Assembly: GCF_036320965.1 (NCBI RefSeq)
Contig: NC_092240.1
Span: 57,468,552-57,532,551, forward strand
Length of the DNA: 64,000 bases
Reading direction: 5' to 3'
Origin: Panulirus ornatus
Lineage: Eukaryota > Arthropoda > Malacostraca > Decapoda > Palinuridae
Shown here: in pieces, positions 33,251 through 44,329 of the stretch
Numbering within the stretch: position 1 is the stretch's first letter
How the letters are laid out: each line of letters opens with the position of its first letter
Made by a program: the position numbers and the translations under genes
Notes under the pieces: model-generated
Seen by the model: the letters and a program-made list of their open reading frames with translations, nothing else
Databases searched by the model: none
What the model was told of the DNA's origin: nothing

Positions 33251-33640
33251 GAAAAGAATCACAATGTTGCGTGTGATCAAGTATATTTCTGTGAGTCCAC
33301 GAGAAAGTGAAACATGATAAGATCCCAAGTGCACTTTTGTGTAATAATCACATCAGGGAAATACATGAAAGAAATATGTCAGTTGATATACAACAAAGAG
33401 ACGTAGCTAGGACGCCATTTGGTAAATAGGTGAATGTCCAAGACAGACAACAAGCATATCATAAACTTATGTGGACAAGAAGGGGAATTGTTTGCAAATT
33501 TTATCAACAATAAAGCTATCCAATTTGTATAGACCTTCACTAATATTAAGGTTATAATTCTTTGTGTATTTAATAACAGATTCAATGATATTTCTCATGG
33601 TACTGGAGTTTGAGTTAGAGTTACTAAGTTTATGATACAC
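33251..33640 (-). mobile_element. Penelope-like element fragment, 3' end
   Basis: On the minus strand near 33485-33605 the frame reads STMRNIIESVIKYTKNY then LNISEGLYKLDSFIVDKICK. This is the pattern I know from the C-terminus of Penelope-like elements, after the GIY-YIG endonuclease. It is followed by a non-coding part (33251-33430) that recurs, in the other orientation, at 63641-63787. Shared strings include AAGTGCACTT and TAATAATCACATCA. Only the end of the element is present. It lies just beyond the 3' end of the SVOP gene. Confidence 0.7.
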
Positions 33641-33988
33641 TCATAATATAGGGCCTTTGAAAAATTTTATTTGTATTAAAAATATTTGTACATAGAAATA
33701 TTTTCCTTTATATATCAATAACTGAGGCACAAACTGATTGGAATGATACTACAAACGAAAATGCTTCCATAAAAATTTCCAAATGATGCAAACTATACAT
33801 TCTGATGGGGCATCTTGCCAATTTCAACAGAAATACTGTACTTACACATTTCTACAAAGACAAACATTCAACATAAATATACTCAAAATTAGTTTTCTGC
33901 AGTAAGATCACATAAATTTAGGATATACAGTAATGTAACAGGTAAAAGGTTCCATAAATATTAAAAAATTTTCTGTGAAATATCACAG
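33641..33988 (-). other. Probable 3' UTR of SVOP
   Basis: AT-rich unique sequence directly after the SVOP stop. A minus-strand AATAAA at 33667-33672 is about 320 nt past the stop and is the best candidate polyadenylation signal. This is inference from position only. Confidence 0.5.
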
Positions 33989-34195
33989 CTATGACATTGC
34001 TCTGCCACGTGTCTCAATAGGAAGCATAAGAGATGCAGCAATAGCAAGAATAGCCACAATGCCATAGGTGGCTGTTGCAAGGTGTACGGAAGTGCGTGTC
34101 AGAACCTGTGCAACAATAGGAGTCAGCATAGCACCAAAGCGAGCCATGCCAGAGCACGTCCCCACACCAACTGCTCGAAGTGATGTTGGATACAC
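33989..34195 (-). CDS. SVOP: SVOP, terminal coding exon
   Basis: The minus-strand acceptor (ATTTTTTAG, ending 34196) opens the exon in phase 0, with stop TAG at the left end. It encodes VYPTSLRAVGVGTCSGMARF, then a hydrophobic stretch (GAMLTPIVAQVL) and another (TYGIVAILAIAASLML) before the PIETRGRAMS end. These are the last two transmembrane helices and the PIET[KR]GR ending typical of SVOP/SV2-type transporters. SVOP is an orphan member of the major facilitator superfamily on synaptic vesicles; substrate uncertain. The C-terminal tail after PIETRGR is only three residues, shorter than I recall in vertebrates. Confidence 0.9.
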   Translation of the reverse strand: MYPTSLRAVGVGTCSGMARFGAMLTPIVAQVLTRTSVHLATATYGIVAILAIAASLMLPIETRGRAMS

Positions 34196-34959
34196 CTAAA
34201 AAATATTGAAAATAAAATTTACAACAATGGTGATCAAATACTTTCATGTAAGAAAGGATCTTTCTCCTGGAATATTGGGATGTCGAATTCCATGAAAATC
34301 TTCATTAGCCATAGCTTTACAAAATTCTTATGATTCATATCAATGGAACATGAACAAAAGAAAAAGGTACTAATCTAACATCATTGAGGACCACATGCAA
34401 AGGTGAAAACACCACTAACAGATGTCAAGCTAAAGTCAGCAGGTTTACACCACCAAAACGAGTAAGTGAATGATGACAGTGGCTGTCATGTGACACTGTC
34501 TTACTGCACCATGATTTCTCTGACCTAGCTAAGTTGCTGTAAGGCTCTGTACATGGGCATCAGCCAGCCTCATGTGTTTCATTGTTGATGATAAGGGAGA
34601 GGGATCCTTGTGGATATGCTATGTTTGAAGGGTGAAGCAATACTTCAAATGCCCACCAAGTGCTCTTGGTTCCTATTATGGCTCCTAACATGACCTGTTA
34701 TACTTATTTCATGCTCTCTTATACCTTTCATCTTTTGGCTGGCTGCTGTGCCACCTGCATCTTTTCCATGGTAAACTAATATATTACTCAGCTTTTTGAC
34801 ATCTTTCATCAAACTCCTCCACTCCTTACCAATGGTCCTCATGTACTAATCCCCTCATTATGGATTCTACACAACCTGTACCTACATGTGCAATGTTGTG
34901 ATTACATATGCATCCATAACTGTAAGAAGAAATAACACACTATTATATATGGTACTAAC
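34196..34959 (-). other. SVOP intron (shortest)
   Basis: A 764-nt intron with GT-AG borders on the minus strand (GTTAGT donor). No element recognised, although 34400-34860 has a repeat-like composition I could not assign. Confidence 0.6.
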
Positions 34960-35044
34960 CTCTGGTGTGTAGACATAAGCAGCCTGGAACACCCCTGAAA
35001 TGATGCCACGTGCCACAAACAATATGAATGTGAGCCATGTGCGG
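34960..35044 (-). CDS. SVOP: SVOP exon, TM10 region
   Basis: 85-nt exon with acceptor TCTATCCACAG and donor GAG|GTTAGT. The first base completes an Asp codon begun in the exon at 45935-46046. It then reads [20 protein letters not shown] and AAYVYTPE: one membrane helix and the conserved YTPE motif, which continues as VYPT in the next exon. The upstream intron is about 10.9 kb and holds four RTE copies and three mini-RTE elements. Confidence 0.92.
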
Positions 35045-35814
35045 CTGTGGATAGAAAAGAAAAGCAAGTTCTGAAATGTGAAAAACTGTTTTCTACACGA
35101 TGGTTTGCTGCAAATTGAGAAAAAATCCATGATCTCTAGGGATTAGAAATGTCTAAGCCCCTTCCTTCTTGTGAGATTAATGCCTCTCAACCTTCACCAA
35201 CCAGCAGTGGTGCCTCAAGCTCACTCTAGTTACATTCCTCTTCAATCAGTATTCTCCACCTGGCAATAATATCATCATCCTTCTGGCTGTCAGGTGGCAT
35301 CAGGCTATCTCATAATCCCTTAGAAACGGAATATCACAGTGACGGTAACTAACATCAAATAAGGGAGATGTGTTTATGAAAAGATTGGGTAGGAAATGAA
35401 AACTTAAAAATTTGCTATTAGGACGCTGCCCTAGAGTAAAAGTTTTTCATTCTTTAAAGACTCGTACTGTCCCATGAACAAAGAAAAGATAACAGCATGG
35501 GGGTGGAAGGCTGAGAAAAACTTAACTACAACAAAAAATTACCACAAACATGCTTTAAGATTATTTATCAATATGGCTCTGAGCACCTTAATTTCTACGA
35601 AACAGTCCTAGTCTTTCCCAACACCTCTATCTAAGAGCACCAACAGCCTAAGGCTGCAAAATTTCCATCCGTTGATAAATGTAGTCTCCTTCGGAGAAGA
35701 AGTTTTCTGACAAGACTACTCCCGTTGAAAAAGCCTCACCAAAGGCAACTTTTCACTTGTGATGTAGCCTTGAGCAGGTGAAGTCTGGTATCACCTATAT
35801 GTATGCATGTATAT
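35045..35814 (-). other. SVOP intron, unique part
   Basis: Non-repetitive intron sequence upstream (minus sense) of the 85-nt exon. Nothing coding or repetitive recognised. Confidence 0.55.
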
Positions 35815-37946
35815 TGTGGAGGTTTTCAAAAAAGAAGAGAGAATGTATGGGAGAAGAGAGTGGTGAGAGTACGTGAGCTTGGAAAGGAAACGTGTGAAGA
35901 AGTACCAGCAGAGATTGAGTGTAAAATGGTAAAAGGTGAGAGCAAATGAAGAGAGGGGTGTGGGTGAGGAACAGGATGTATTTAGGGAAGCAGTGAGGGC
36001 TTGTGCAAAGATGCATGTGGCATAAGGTGGGCAGATTAGAAAGGTTAGAGTGGTGGGATGAAGAAGTAAGGTTGTTAGTGAATGAGAAAAGAGAGGCATT
36101 TGGATGATACTTGCAGGAAAGTGAAGCAAATGACTGGGAGAAACATAAAAGAAAGTGGCAGGAGAGAGAAAGGTGCAAGAGGTGAAAAAGATGGCAAATG
36201 AGAGTTGGGGGTGAGAGAGTATCATTAAACTTTAGATAGAATAAAAAGATGTTTTGGAAGATAAATAACATGCATAAAACAAGAGAACAAATGGAAACAT
36301 CAATGAAGGGGGCAAGGGGGGAAGTGATAACAGGTAATGATGAAGTGAGGAGGAGATGGAGTGAGTATTTTGTAGGTTTGTTGAATGTGTTTAATGACAG
36401 AGTGGCAGATGTACAGTGTTTTGGTTGGGGTGGTGTGTGAAGTGAGACAGTCAGGGAGAGTGGTTTGGCGAAAAGAGAGGTGGTGAAAGCCTTGCGGAAA
36501 ATGAAATCTGGCAAGGCGGCAGGGTTGGATGGTATTGTAGTTGAATTAATTAAGAAAGGGGGTGACTGTTGTTGAATGGTTGGTATGGATATTCAGTGTA
36601 TGTATGGATCATGGTGAAGTGCCTGAGGATTGGTGGAATGAATGTATATAAAGCAAAGGGGATAAAGGTGAGTGTTAAAACTACAGAGGCATAAGTTTGT
36701 TGAGTGTTCAAACTAAAGAGTATTTCTGGGAAATTATATGGGAGGGTATTGACTGAGAGGGTGAAGGCATGTACAGAGTATCAGATTGGAGAAGAGCAGT
36801 GTGGTTTCAGAAGTGGTAGAGGATGTGTGGATCAGGTGTTTGCTTTGAAGAATGTGTTTGAGAAATACTTATAAAAACAGATGGATTGGTATGTGGCATT
36901 TTGTGGCTCTGGAGATGCCATATGACAGGGTGGATAGAGATGCTTTGTGGATGGTCTTAAGAGCATATAGTGTGGGAGGTAAGCGGCTAGAAGCAGAGAA
37001 GTTTTTACCAAGGATGTAAGACGTGTACAAGTAGGAAGAAAGGAGAGATATCAGTTCCCAGTGAAGGACAGTCTGCAGCAGTGGTGTGTGATGTCCCTAT
37101 GTTTGTTTAATTTGTTTATGGATGGGGTGGTTAGGGAGGTAAATGCAAGAGTTATGGGGAGAGGGGCAAGTATGCAGTCTAATGGGGATGAGAGGACTTG
37201 GGAAGTGAGTCAGTTGTTGTTCGCCAGTAATACAGTGCTGGTAGCTGATTTGAGTGAGAAACATCAAAAGTTGGTGACTGAGTTTGGAAAAGTGTGTGAA
37301 AGGAGAAAGTTGAGAGTAAATGTGAATATGAGCAAGGTTATTAGGGTCAGCAGGATTGAGGGACAAGTTAGTTGGGATGTGAGTTTGAATGGAGAAAAAT
37401 TAGAGGAAAAGAAGCATTTTAGATATCTCGGAGTGGACTTGGCAGAGAATGGAACCATGGAAGCGGAAGTGAGTCATAAGGTGCAGGAGGGGGGCAAAGG
37501 TTCTGGGAGCAATAAAGAATGTGTGGAAAGAGAGAATTTTATTCCAGAGGAAAAATGGGTATGTTTGAAGGAATAGTGGTTCCAACAATGTTATATGGTT
37601 GTGAGGCATGGGCTACAGATAGGGTTGGACAGAAGAGGGTGGATGTGTTGGATTGAGATGTTTGAGGACAATATGTGGTGTGAGGTGGTTTGATCGAGTA
37701 AGTAATGAAAGAATCAGAGAGATGTGTGGTAATATAAAGTGTGGTTGAGAGAGCAAAAGAGGGTGTGTTGAAATGGTTTAGGCATATGAAAAGGCAGCAA
37801 GCATGAATATGTATATGTGTATGTATGTATATGCTTGTGTATGTACATGTATGTATACTTATGTATGCAAGCGCGTATGGGCATTTATTTATATATATGT
37901 GTATGTGGGTGGTTGGGCCATTCTTCATCTGTTTTCCTTGTGCTAT
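35815..37946 (+). mobile_element. RTE LINE copy 12, old and heavily decayed
   Basis: Plus-strand remnant from the endonuclease C-terminus (about 35815) to a partial form-B 3' UTR. Recognisable pieces are the linker (MHKTREQMETSMKGA near 36270), the RT with scattered indels (36480-37080), a motif C changed to FASNTVLVADL near 37220, and the YLGVDLAENGTMEAE segment. The high divergence from other copies marks it as an early insertion. It ends at a long (TA)n. Confidence 0.85.
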
Positions 37947-37951
37947 ATATA

Positions 37952-38014
<63 letters not shown>
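37947..38014. repeat. (TA)n microsatellite
   Basis: TA tract of about 68 bp replacing the last part of the LINE tail of copy 12 and touching the tail of mini-RTE g. Confidence 0.95.
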
Positions 38015-38016
<2 letters not shown>

Positions 38017-38250
38017 TTTCTTTCAAACTATTTGCCATTTCCCGCATTAGCGAGGTAGCGTTAAGAACAGAGGACTGGGCCTTTGAGGGAATATCCTCAC
38101 CTGGCCCTCTTCTCTGTTTCTTCTTTTGGAAAATTAAAAAAAAAACGAGAGGGGAGGATTTCCAGCCCCCTGCTCCCTCCCCTTTTAGTCGCCTTCTACG
38201 ACACGCAGGGAATACGTGGGAAGTATTCTTTCTCCCCTATCCTCAGGGAT
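38015..38250 (-). mobile_element. mini-RTE element g
   Basis: Full minus copy, tail ATTCTTTCTTTCAAACTATT to head CCTATCCTCAGGGATA, followed by a short (TA)n at 38251-38267. Confidence 0.88.
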
Positions 38251-38267
38251 ATATATATATATATATG

Positions 38268-39703
38268 TTATTATTATTATTTTTTCGCTTTGTCGCTGTC
38301 TCCCGCGTTAGCGAGGTAGCGCAAGGAAACAGACGAAAGAATGGCCCAACCCGCCCACATACACATGTATATACATACATGTCCACACACGCACAATATA
38401 CATACCTATACATCTCAATGTACACATATATATACACACTCAGACATATACATATATACACATGTACATAATTCATACTGTCTGCCTTTATTTGTTCCCA
38501 TCGCCACCTCGCCACACATGGAATAACAACCCCCTCCCCCCTCATGTGTGCGAGGTAGCGCTAGGAAAGACACCAAAGGCCCCATTCGTTCACACCCAGT
38601 CTCTAGCTGTCATGTAATAATGCACCGAAACCACAGCTCCCTTTCCACATCCAGGCCCCACACACTTTCCATGGTTTACCCCAGACGCTTCACATGCCCT
38701 GGTTCAATCCATTGACAGCATGTCGACCCCGGTATACCACATCGTTCCAATTCACTCTATTCCTTGCACGCCTTTCACCCTCCTGCATGTTCAGGCCCCG
38801 ATCACTCAAAATCTTTATCACTCCATCTTTCCACCTCCAATTTGGTCTCCTACTTCTCCTCGTTCCCTCCACCTCCGACACATATATCCTCTTGGTCAAT
38901 CTTTCCTCACTCATTCTCTCCATGTGACCAAACCACTTCAAAACACCCTCTTCTGCTCTCTCAACCACGCTCTTTTTATTTCCACACATCTCTCTTACCC
39001 TTACATTACTTACTCGATCAAACCACCTCACACCACACATTGTCCTCAAACATCTCATTTCCAGCACATCCATCCTCCTGCGCACAACTCTATCCATAGT
39101 CCACGCCTCGCAACCATACAACATTGTTGGAACCACTATTCCTTCAAACATACCCATTTTTGCTTTCCGAGATAATGTTCTCGACTTCCACACATTCTTC
39201 AAGGCTCCCAGAATTTTTGCCCCCTCCCCCACCCTATGATTCACTTCCGCTTCCATGGTTCCATCCGCTGCCAGATCCACTCCCAGATATCTAAAACACT
39301 TTACTTCCTCCTGTTTTTCTCCATTCAAACTTACCTCCCAATTGACTTGACCCTCAACCCTACTGTACCTAATTACCTTGCTCTTATTCACATTTACTCT
39401 TAACTTTATTCTTTCACACACTTTACCAAACTCAGTCACCAGCTTCTGCAGTTTCTTACATGAATCAGCCACCAGCGCTGTATCATCAGCGAACAACAAC
39501 TGACTCACTTCCCAAGCTCTCTCATCCCCAACAGACTTCATACTTGCCCCTCTTTCCAAAACTCTTGCATTCACCTACCTAACAACCCCATCCATAAACA
39601 AATTAAACAACCATGGAGACATCACACGCCCCTGCCGCAAACCTACATTCACTGAGAACCAATCACTTTCCTCTCTTCCTACACGTACACATGCCTTACA
39701 TCC

Positions 39704-39707
<4 letters not shown>
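38268..39707 (-). mobile_element. RTE LINE copy 13, form B, one nonsense mutation
   Basis: The left end shows a (TTA)n/T-run, that is an (AATA)-like tail, then the long form-B 3' UTR. The ORF is open at 38690-39574 (294 codons, motif C LLFADDTALVADS). It is interrupted by GAG to TAG near 39576 and open again to the GLRQGRVMSP motif. It is cut at the codons for FYRG (TCCTCGA), exactly as in copy 3 at 5342, by (TA)n. Confidence 0.9.

Positions 39708-39768
<61 letters not shown>
39708..39768. repeat. (TA)n at centre of second inverted LINE pair
   Basis: TA tract of 61 bp between minus copy 13 and plus copy 14, both truncated in the RT domain. Confidence 0.95.
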
Positions 39769-39772
<4 letters not shown>

Positions 39773-41376
39773 TAGAGTTGATAGAGATGCTCTGTGGAAG
39801 GTATTAAGAATATATGGTGAGGGAGGCAAGTTGTTAGAAGCAGTGAAAAGTTTTTATCGAGGATGTAAGGCATGTGTACGTGTAGGAAGAGAGGAAAGTG
39901 ATTGGTTCTCAGTGAATGTAGGTTTGCGGCAGGGGTGTGTGATGTCTCCATGGTTGTTTAATTTGTCTATGGATGGAGTTGTTAGGGAGGTGAATGCAAG
40001 AGTTTTGGAAAGAGGGGCAAGTATGAAGTCTGTTGGGGATGAGAGAGCTTGGGAAGTGAGTCAGTTGTTGTTCGCTGATGATACAGTGCTGGTGGCTGAT
40101 TCATGTGAGAAACTGCAGAAGCTGGTGACTGAGTTTGGTAAAGTGTGTGAAAGAAGAAAGTTAAGAGTAAATGTGAATAAGAGCAAGGTTATTAGGTACA
40201 GTTTTTATCGAGGATGTAAGGCATGTGTACGTGTAGGAAGAGAGGAAAGTGATTGGTTCTCAGTGAATGTAGGTTTGCGGCAGGGGTGTGTGATGTTTCC
40301 ATGGTTGTTTAATTTGTCTATGGATGGAGTTGTTAGGGAGGTGAATGCAAGAGTTTTGGAAAGAGGGGCAAGTATGAAGTCTGTTGGGGATGAGAGAGCT
40401 TGGGAAGTGAGTCAGTTGTTGTTCGCTGATGATACAGCGCTGGTGGCTGATTCATGTGAGAAACTGCAGAAGCTGGTGACTGAGTATGGTAAAGTGTGTG
40501 AAAGAAGAAAGTTAAGAGTAAATGTGAATAAGAGCAAGGTTATTAGGTACAGTAGGGTTGAGGGTCAAGTCAATTGGGAGGTAAGTTTGAATGGAGAAAA
40601 ACTGGAGGAAGTAAAGTGTTTAAGATATCTGGGAGTGGATCTGGCAGCGGATGGAACCATGGAAGCGGAAGTGGATCATAGGGTGGGGGAGGGGGCGAAA
40701 ATCCTGGGACCCTTGAAGAATGTGTGGAATCGAGAACATTATCTCGGAAAGCAAAAATGGGTATGTTTGAAGGAATAGTGGTTCCAACAATGTTGTATGG
40801 TTGCGAGGCATGGGCTATGGATAGAGTTGAGCGCAGGAGGATGGATGTGCTGGAAATGAGATGTTTGAGGACAATGTGTGGTGTGAGGTGGTTTGATCGA
40901 GTAAGTAACGTAAGGGTAAGGGAGATGTGTGGAAATAAAAAGAGTGTGGTTGAGAGAGCAGAAGAGGGTGTTTTGAAATGGTTTGGGCACATGGAGAGAA
41001 TGAGTGAGAAAAGATTGACCAAGAGGATATATGTGTCGGAGGTGGAGGGAACGAGGAGAAGTGGGAGACCAAATTGGAGGTGGAAAGATGGAGTGATAAA
41101 GATTTTGTGTGATCGAGGCCTGAACATGCAGGAGGGTGAAAGGAGGGCAAGGAATAGAGTGAATTGGAGCGATGTGGTATACCGGGGTTGACGTGCTGTC
41201 AGTGGATTGAATCAGGGCATGTGAAGCGTCTGGGGTAAACCATGGAAAGCTGTGTAGGTATGTATATTTGCATGTGTGGACGTATGGATATACATGTGTA
41301 TGGGGGTGGGTTGGGCCATTTCTTTCGTCTGTTTCCTTGCGCTACCTCACAAACGTGGGAGACAGCAACAAAGCAA

Positions 41377-41380
<4 letters not shown>
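39769..41380 (+). mobile_element. RTE LINE copy 14, form A, with 351-bp internal duplication
   Basis: Plus copy starting at the RVDRDALWKV segment. Bases 39851-40201 and 40202-40552 are a direct tandem duplication of 351 bp, 117 codons, so the frame stays open (39831-40778) through two motif B and two motif C sites. The two halves differ at only a few bases. A 1-nt deletion near 40730 shifts the frame before the C-terminal domain (40724-41191). The 3' end is form A, with A-run then (TA)n. Confidence 0.9.

Positions 41381-41455
<75 letters not shown>
41381..41455. repeat. (TA)n microsatellite, about 75 bp
   Basis: Between the poly(A) of RTE copy 14 and the tail of mini-RTE h. Confidence 0.95.
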
Positions 41456-41458
<3 letters not shown>

Positions 41459-41690
41459 CTTTCATAGTATTCGCCATTTCCCGCATTAGCAAGGTAGCGT
41501 TAAGAACAGAGGACTGGGCCGTTGAGGGAATATCCTCACCTGGCCCCCCTTCTCTGTTCCTTCTTTTGGAAAATTAAAAAAAAAAAAAAAAGAGAGGGGA
41601 GGGTTTCCAGCCACCTGCTCCCTCCCCTTTTAGTCGCCTTCTACAACACGCAGGGAATACGTGGGAAGCATTCTTTCTTCCCTATCCCCT
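41456..41690 (-). mobile_element. mini-RTE element h (left arm of close palindrome)
   Basis: Full minus copy ending CCTATCCCCT at the head. Only 15 bp of A/T (41691-41705) separate it from the head of plus copy 5. Confidence 0.88.
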
Positions 41691-41705
41691 ATTTATATAA
41701 TATAG

Positions 41706-41941
41706 ATCCTTGGGGATAGGGAAGAAAGAATACTTCCCACGTATTCCCTGCGTGTCATAGAAGGCGACTAAACGGGAAGGGAGTAGGGGGCTGGAAATCT
41801 TCCCCTCTTTTTTTTTTTTTTTTCCAGAGGAAAGAACAGAGAAGAGGGCCGGGTGAGGATGTTTCCTCAGAGGCCCAGTCCTCTGTTCTTAACGCTACCT
41901 CGCTGAGGCGGGAAATGGCGAATAGTATGAAAAAAAAAAAA
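41706..41941 (+). mobile_element. mini-RTE element 5 (right arm of close palindrome)
   Basis: Full plus copy from ATCCTTGGGGATAGGGAAG to GGCGAATAGTATGA plus A-run. Head-to-head with copy h, forming an inverted repeat of about 235-bp arms. Confidence 0.88.
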
Positions 41942-41966
41942 TATATGTATATATAGATATATACAG

Positions 41967-44130
41967 TAAATTTTAGGGAGAATAAAAAGGTGTTTTGGAA
42001 GGAGGTAAATAAAGTGCCTAAGACAAGAGAACATATGGGAACACTTGCGAAGGGGGTTAATGGGGAGGAAATAACAAGTAGTGGTGATGTACGAAGATGT
42101 AGTGAGTATTTTGAAGGTTTGTTGAATGTGTTTGATGATAAAGTGACAGATATAGGGTGTTTTGGTCGAGGTGGTGTGCGAAGTGAAAGGGTCAGGGAGA
42201 ATGATTTAGTAAACAGAGAAGAGGGAGTGAAAGCTTTGCTGGCAAGCAGTGGGTTCAGATGGTATTGCAGTGGAATTCATAGAAAAAAGGTGGTGACTGT
42301 GTTGCTGACTGGTTGGTAAGGATATTCAATGTATGTATGGTTCATGGTTAAGTGCCTGAGGATTGGTGGAATGCATGCATAGTGCCATTGTATAAAGGCA
42401 AAAGAGATAAAAGAGAGTGTTCAAATTAAAGAGGTATAAGTTTGTTGAGTATTCCTGGGAAATTATATGGGAGGGTATTGATTGAGAGGGTAAAGGCATG
42501 TACAGAGCATCAGATTGGGGAAGAGCAGTGTGGTTTCAAAAGTGGGTGAGGATGTGTGAATTAGGTGTTTGCTTTAAAGAATATATGTGAGAAATACTTA
42601 GAAAAACAGACGGATTTGTATGTAGCTTTTATGGATCTGGAGAAGGCATATGATAAGAGTTGATAGAGATGCTTTGTGGATGGTATTAAGAGTATATGGT
42701 GTGGAAGATAAGTTGCTAGAAGCAGACAAGTTTTTACCAAGGATGTAAGGCATGTATAAGAATAGGAAGAGAGGTAAGTAATTGGTATCCAGTCAATGTC
42801 AGTTTGCAGCAGGGGTGCATGATGTCTCTATGGTTGTTTAATTTTTTATGGATGGGCTTGTTAGGGAGGCGAATGCAATAGTTTTGGAGAGAAGGGCAAG
42901 TATGCAGTGTCTTGTGGATGAGAGGTCTTGGGGAGTGAGTCAGTTGTTCACTGATGATACAGCACTGGTGGCTGATTCGGGTGAGAAACTGGAGAAGTTG
43001 TTAACTGAGTTTGGTAAAGTGTGTGAAAGAAGAAAGTTGAGAGTAAATGTGAATGAGAGCAAGGTTATCAGGTTCAATACGGTTGAGGAACAAGTTAATT
43101 GGGAGATAAGTTTGAATGGAGAAAACTGGAGGAAGTGAAGTGGTTTAGGTATCTGGGAGTGGATTTGGCAGCGGATGGAACCATGGAAGTGAGTCACAGG
43201 GTGGGGGAAGGTGTGAAGGTTCTGGGAGTGTTGAAGAATGTGTGGAAGGTGAGAACATTATCTCGGAGAGCAAAAATGGGTATGTTTGAAGGAATAGTGG
43301 TTCCAACAATGTTGTATGGCTGTGAGGCGTGGGATATGCTGGAAATGAAATATTTGTGGACAATATGTGGTGTGAGGTGGTTTGATTAAGTACTGGAAGG
43401 ATAAGAGAGATGTGAGGTAATAAAAAGAGTGCGGTTGAGAGAGCAGAAGAGGGTGTATTGAAATGGTTTGGTCACATGGAGAGAATGAGTGAGGAAAGAT
43501 TGACAAAGAGGATATATGTATCAAAGGTGGAAGGAACGAGGTGAAGTGGGAGACCTAATTGGAGGTGCAAGGATGGAGTGAAAAAGATTTTGAGCGATCG
43601 GGGCCTGAACATACAGGAGGGTGAAAGGTGTGCGAGGAATAGAGTGAATTGGAACGATGTGGTACACCGGGGTCGACGTGCTGTCAACGTATTAAACCAG
43701 GGCATGTGAAGCGTCTGAGGTAAACCATGGAAAGTTTTGTGGGGCCTAGATGTAGAAAGGGAGCTGTGGTTTTGGTGTATTACACATGACAGATAGAGAC
43801 TAAGTATGAACGAAAGTGGCCTTTGTTGTCTTTTGCTAGCGCTACCTTACGCACACGGGGGTAGGGAGTGCCATTTCATGTGTGGTGGGGTGGCGCCGGG
43901 AATGGATGAAGGCAGCATGTATGAATATGTACACATATATATATGTATATGTCTGTGTTTGTATATGTATGTATACGTGGAAGTGTATAGGTATGCATAT
44001 GCGTGTTTGTGGGCGTGTATGTATACACGTGTATGTGGGTGGGTTGGGCCATTCTTTTATCTGTTTCCTTGTGTTACCTTGCTAAAGCGGGAGACAGTGA
44101 CTAAGTATAATAAATAAATAAATAAATAAA
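41967..44130 (+). mobile_element. RTE LINE copy 15, form B, decayed
   Basis: Plus copy from the linker (LNFRENKKVFWKEVNK region) to a form-B 3' UTR and an (AATA)n tail at 44108-44130. Stops and indels are spread over the RT; motif C is shortened to LFTDDTALVADS near 42948. The (AATA)n tail contrasts with the poly(A) of form-A copies. Confidence 0.87.
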
Positions 44131-44240
44131 TATATATATATGTGTGTGTGTGTGAGAGTGGATGGGCCATTCTTTGTCTCTTTCCTGGTAGTACCTCTCT
44201 GATGTGGGCAATGGCGATCAAGTATAATAAAAAATAATCC
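44131..44240 (+). repeat. TA/TG microsatellite and diverged LINE tail fragment
   Basis: (TA)n(TG)n followed by GGATGGGCCATTCTTTGTCT and a CTGATGTGGGCAATGG tail with ATAATAAAAAATAA. It resembles the diverged tail form also found at 17282 and 63282. Confidence 0.65.
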
Positions 44241-44329
44241 CTTTATTTCACTAACATTACTCCCTCTATTAATTCTCTTTATAGTTAGATAAGTTATTTA
44301 CATGGTTTTAATAAATAAAGGAATAAAAA

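Noticed and set aside
34645..34842. 65-codon minus ORF in the SVOP intron
   Set aside because: No homology recognised, no splice sites in phase with SVOP, and surrounding composition is intronic.
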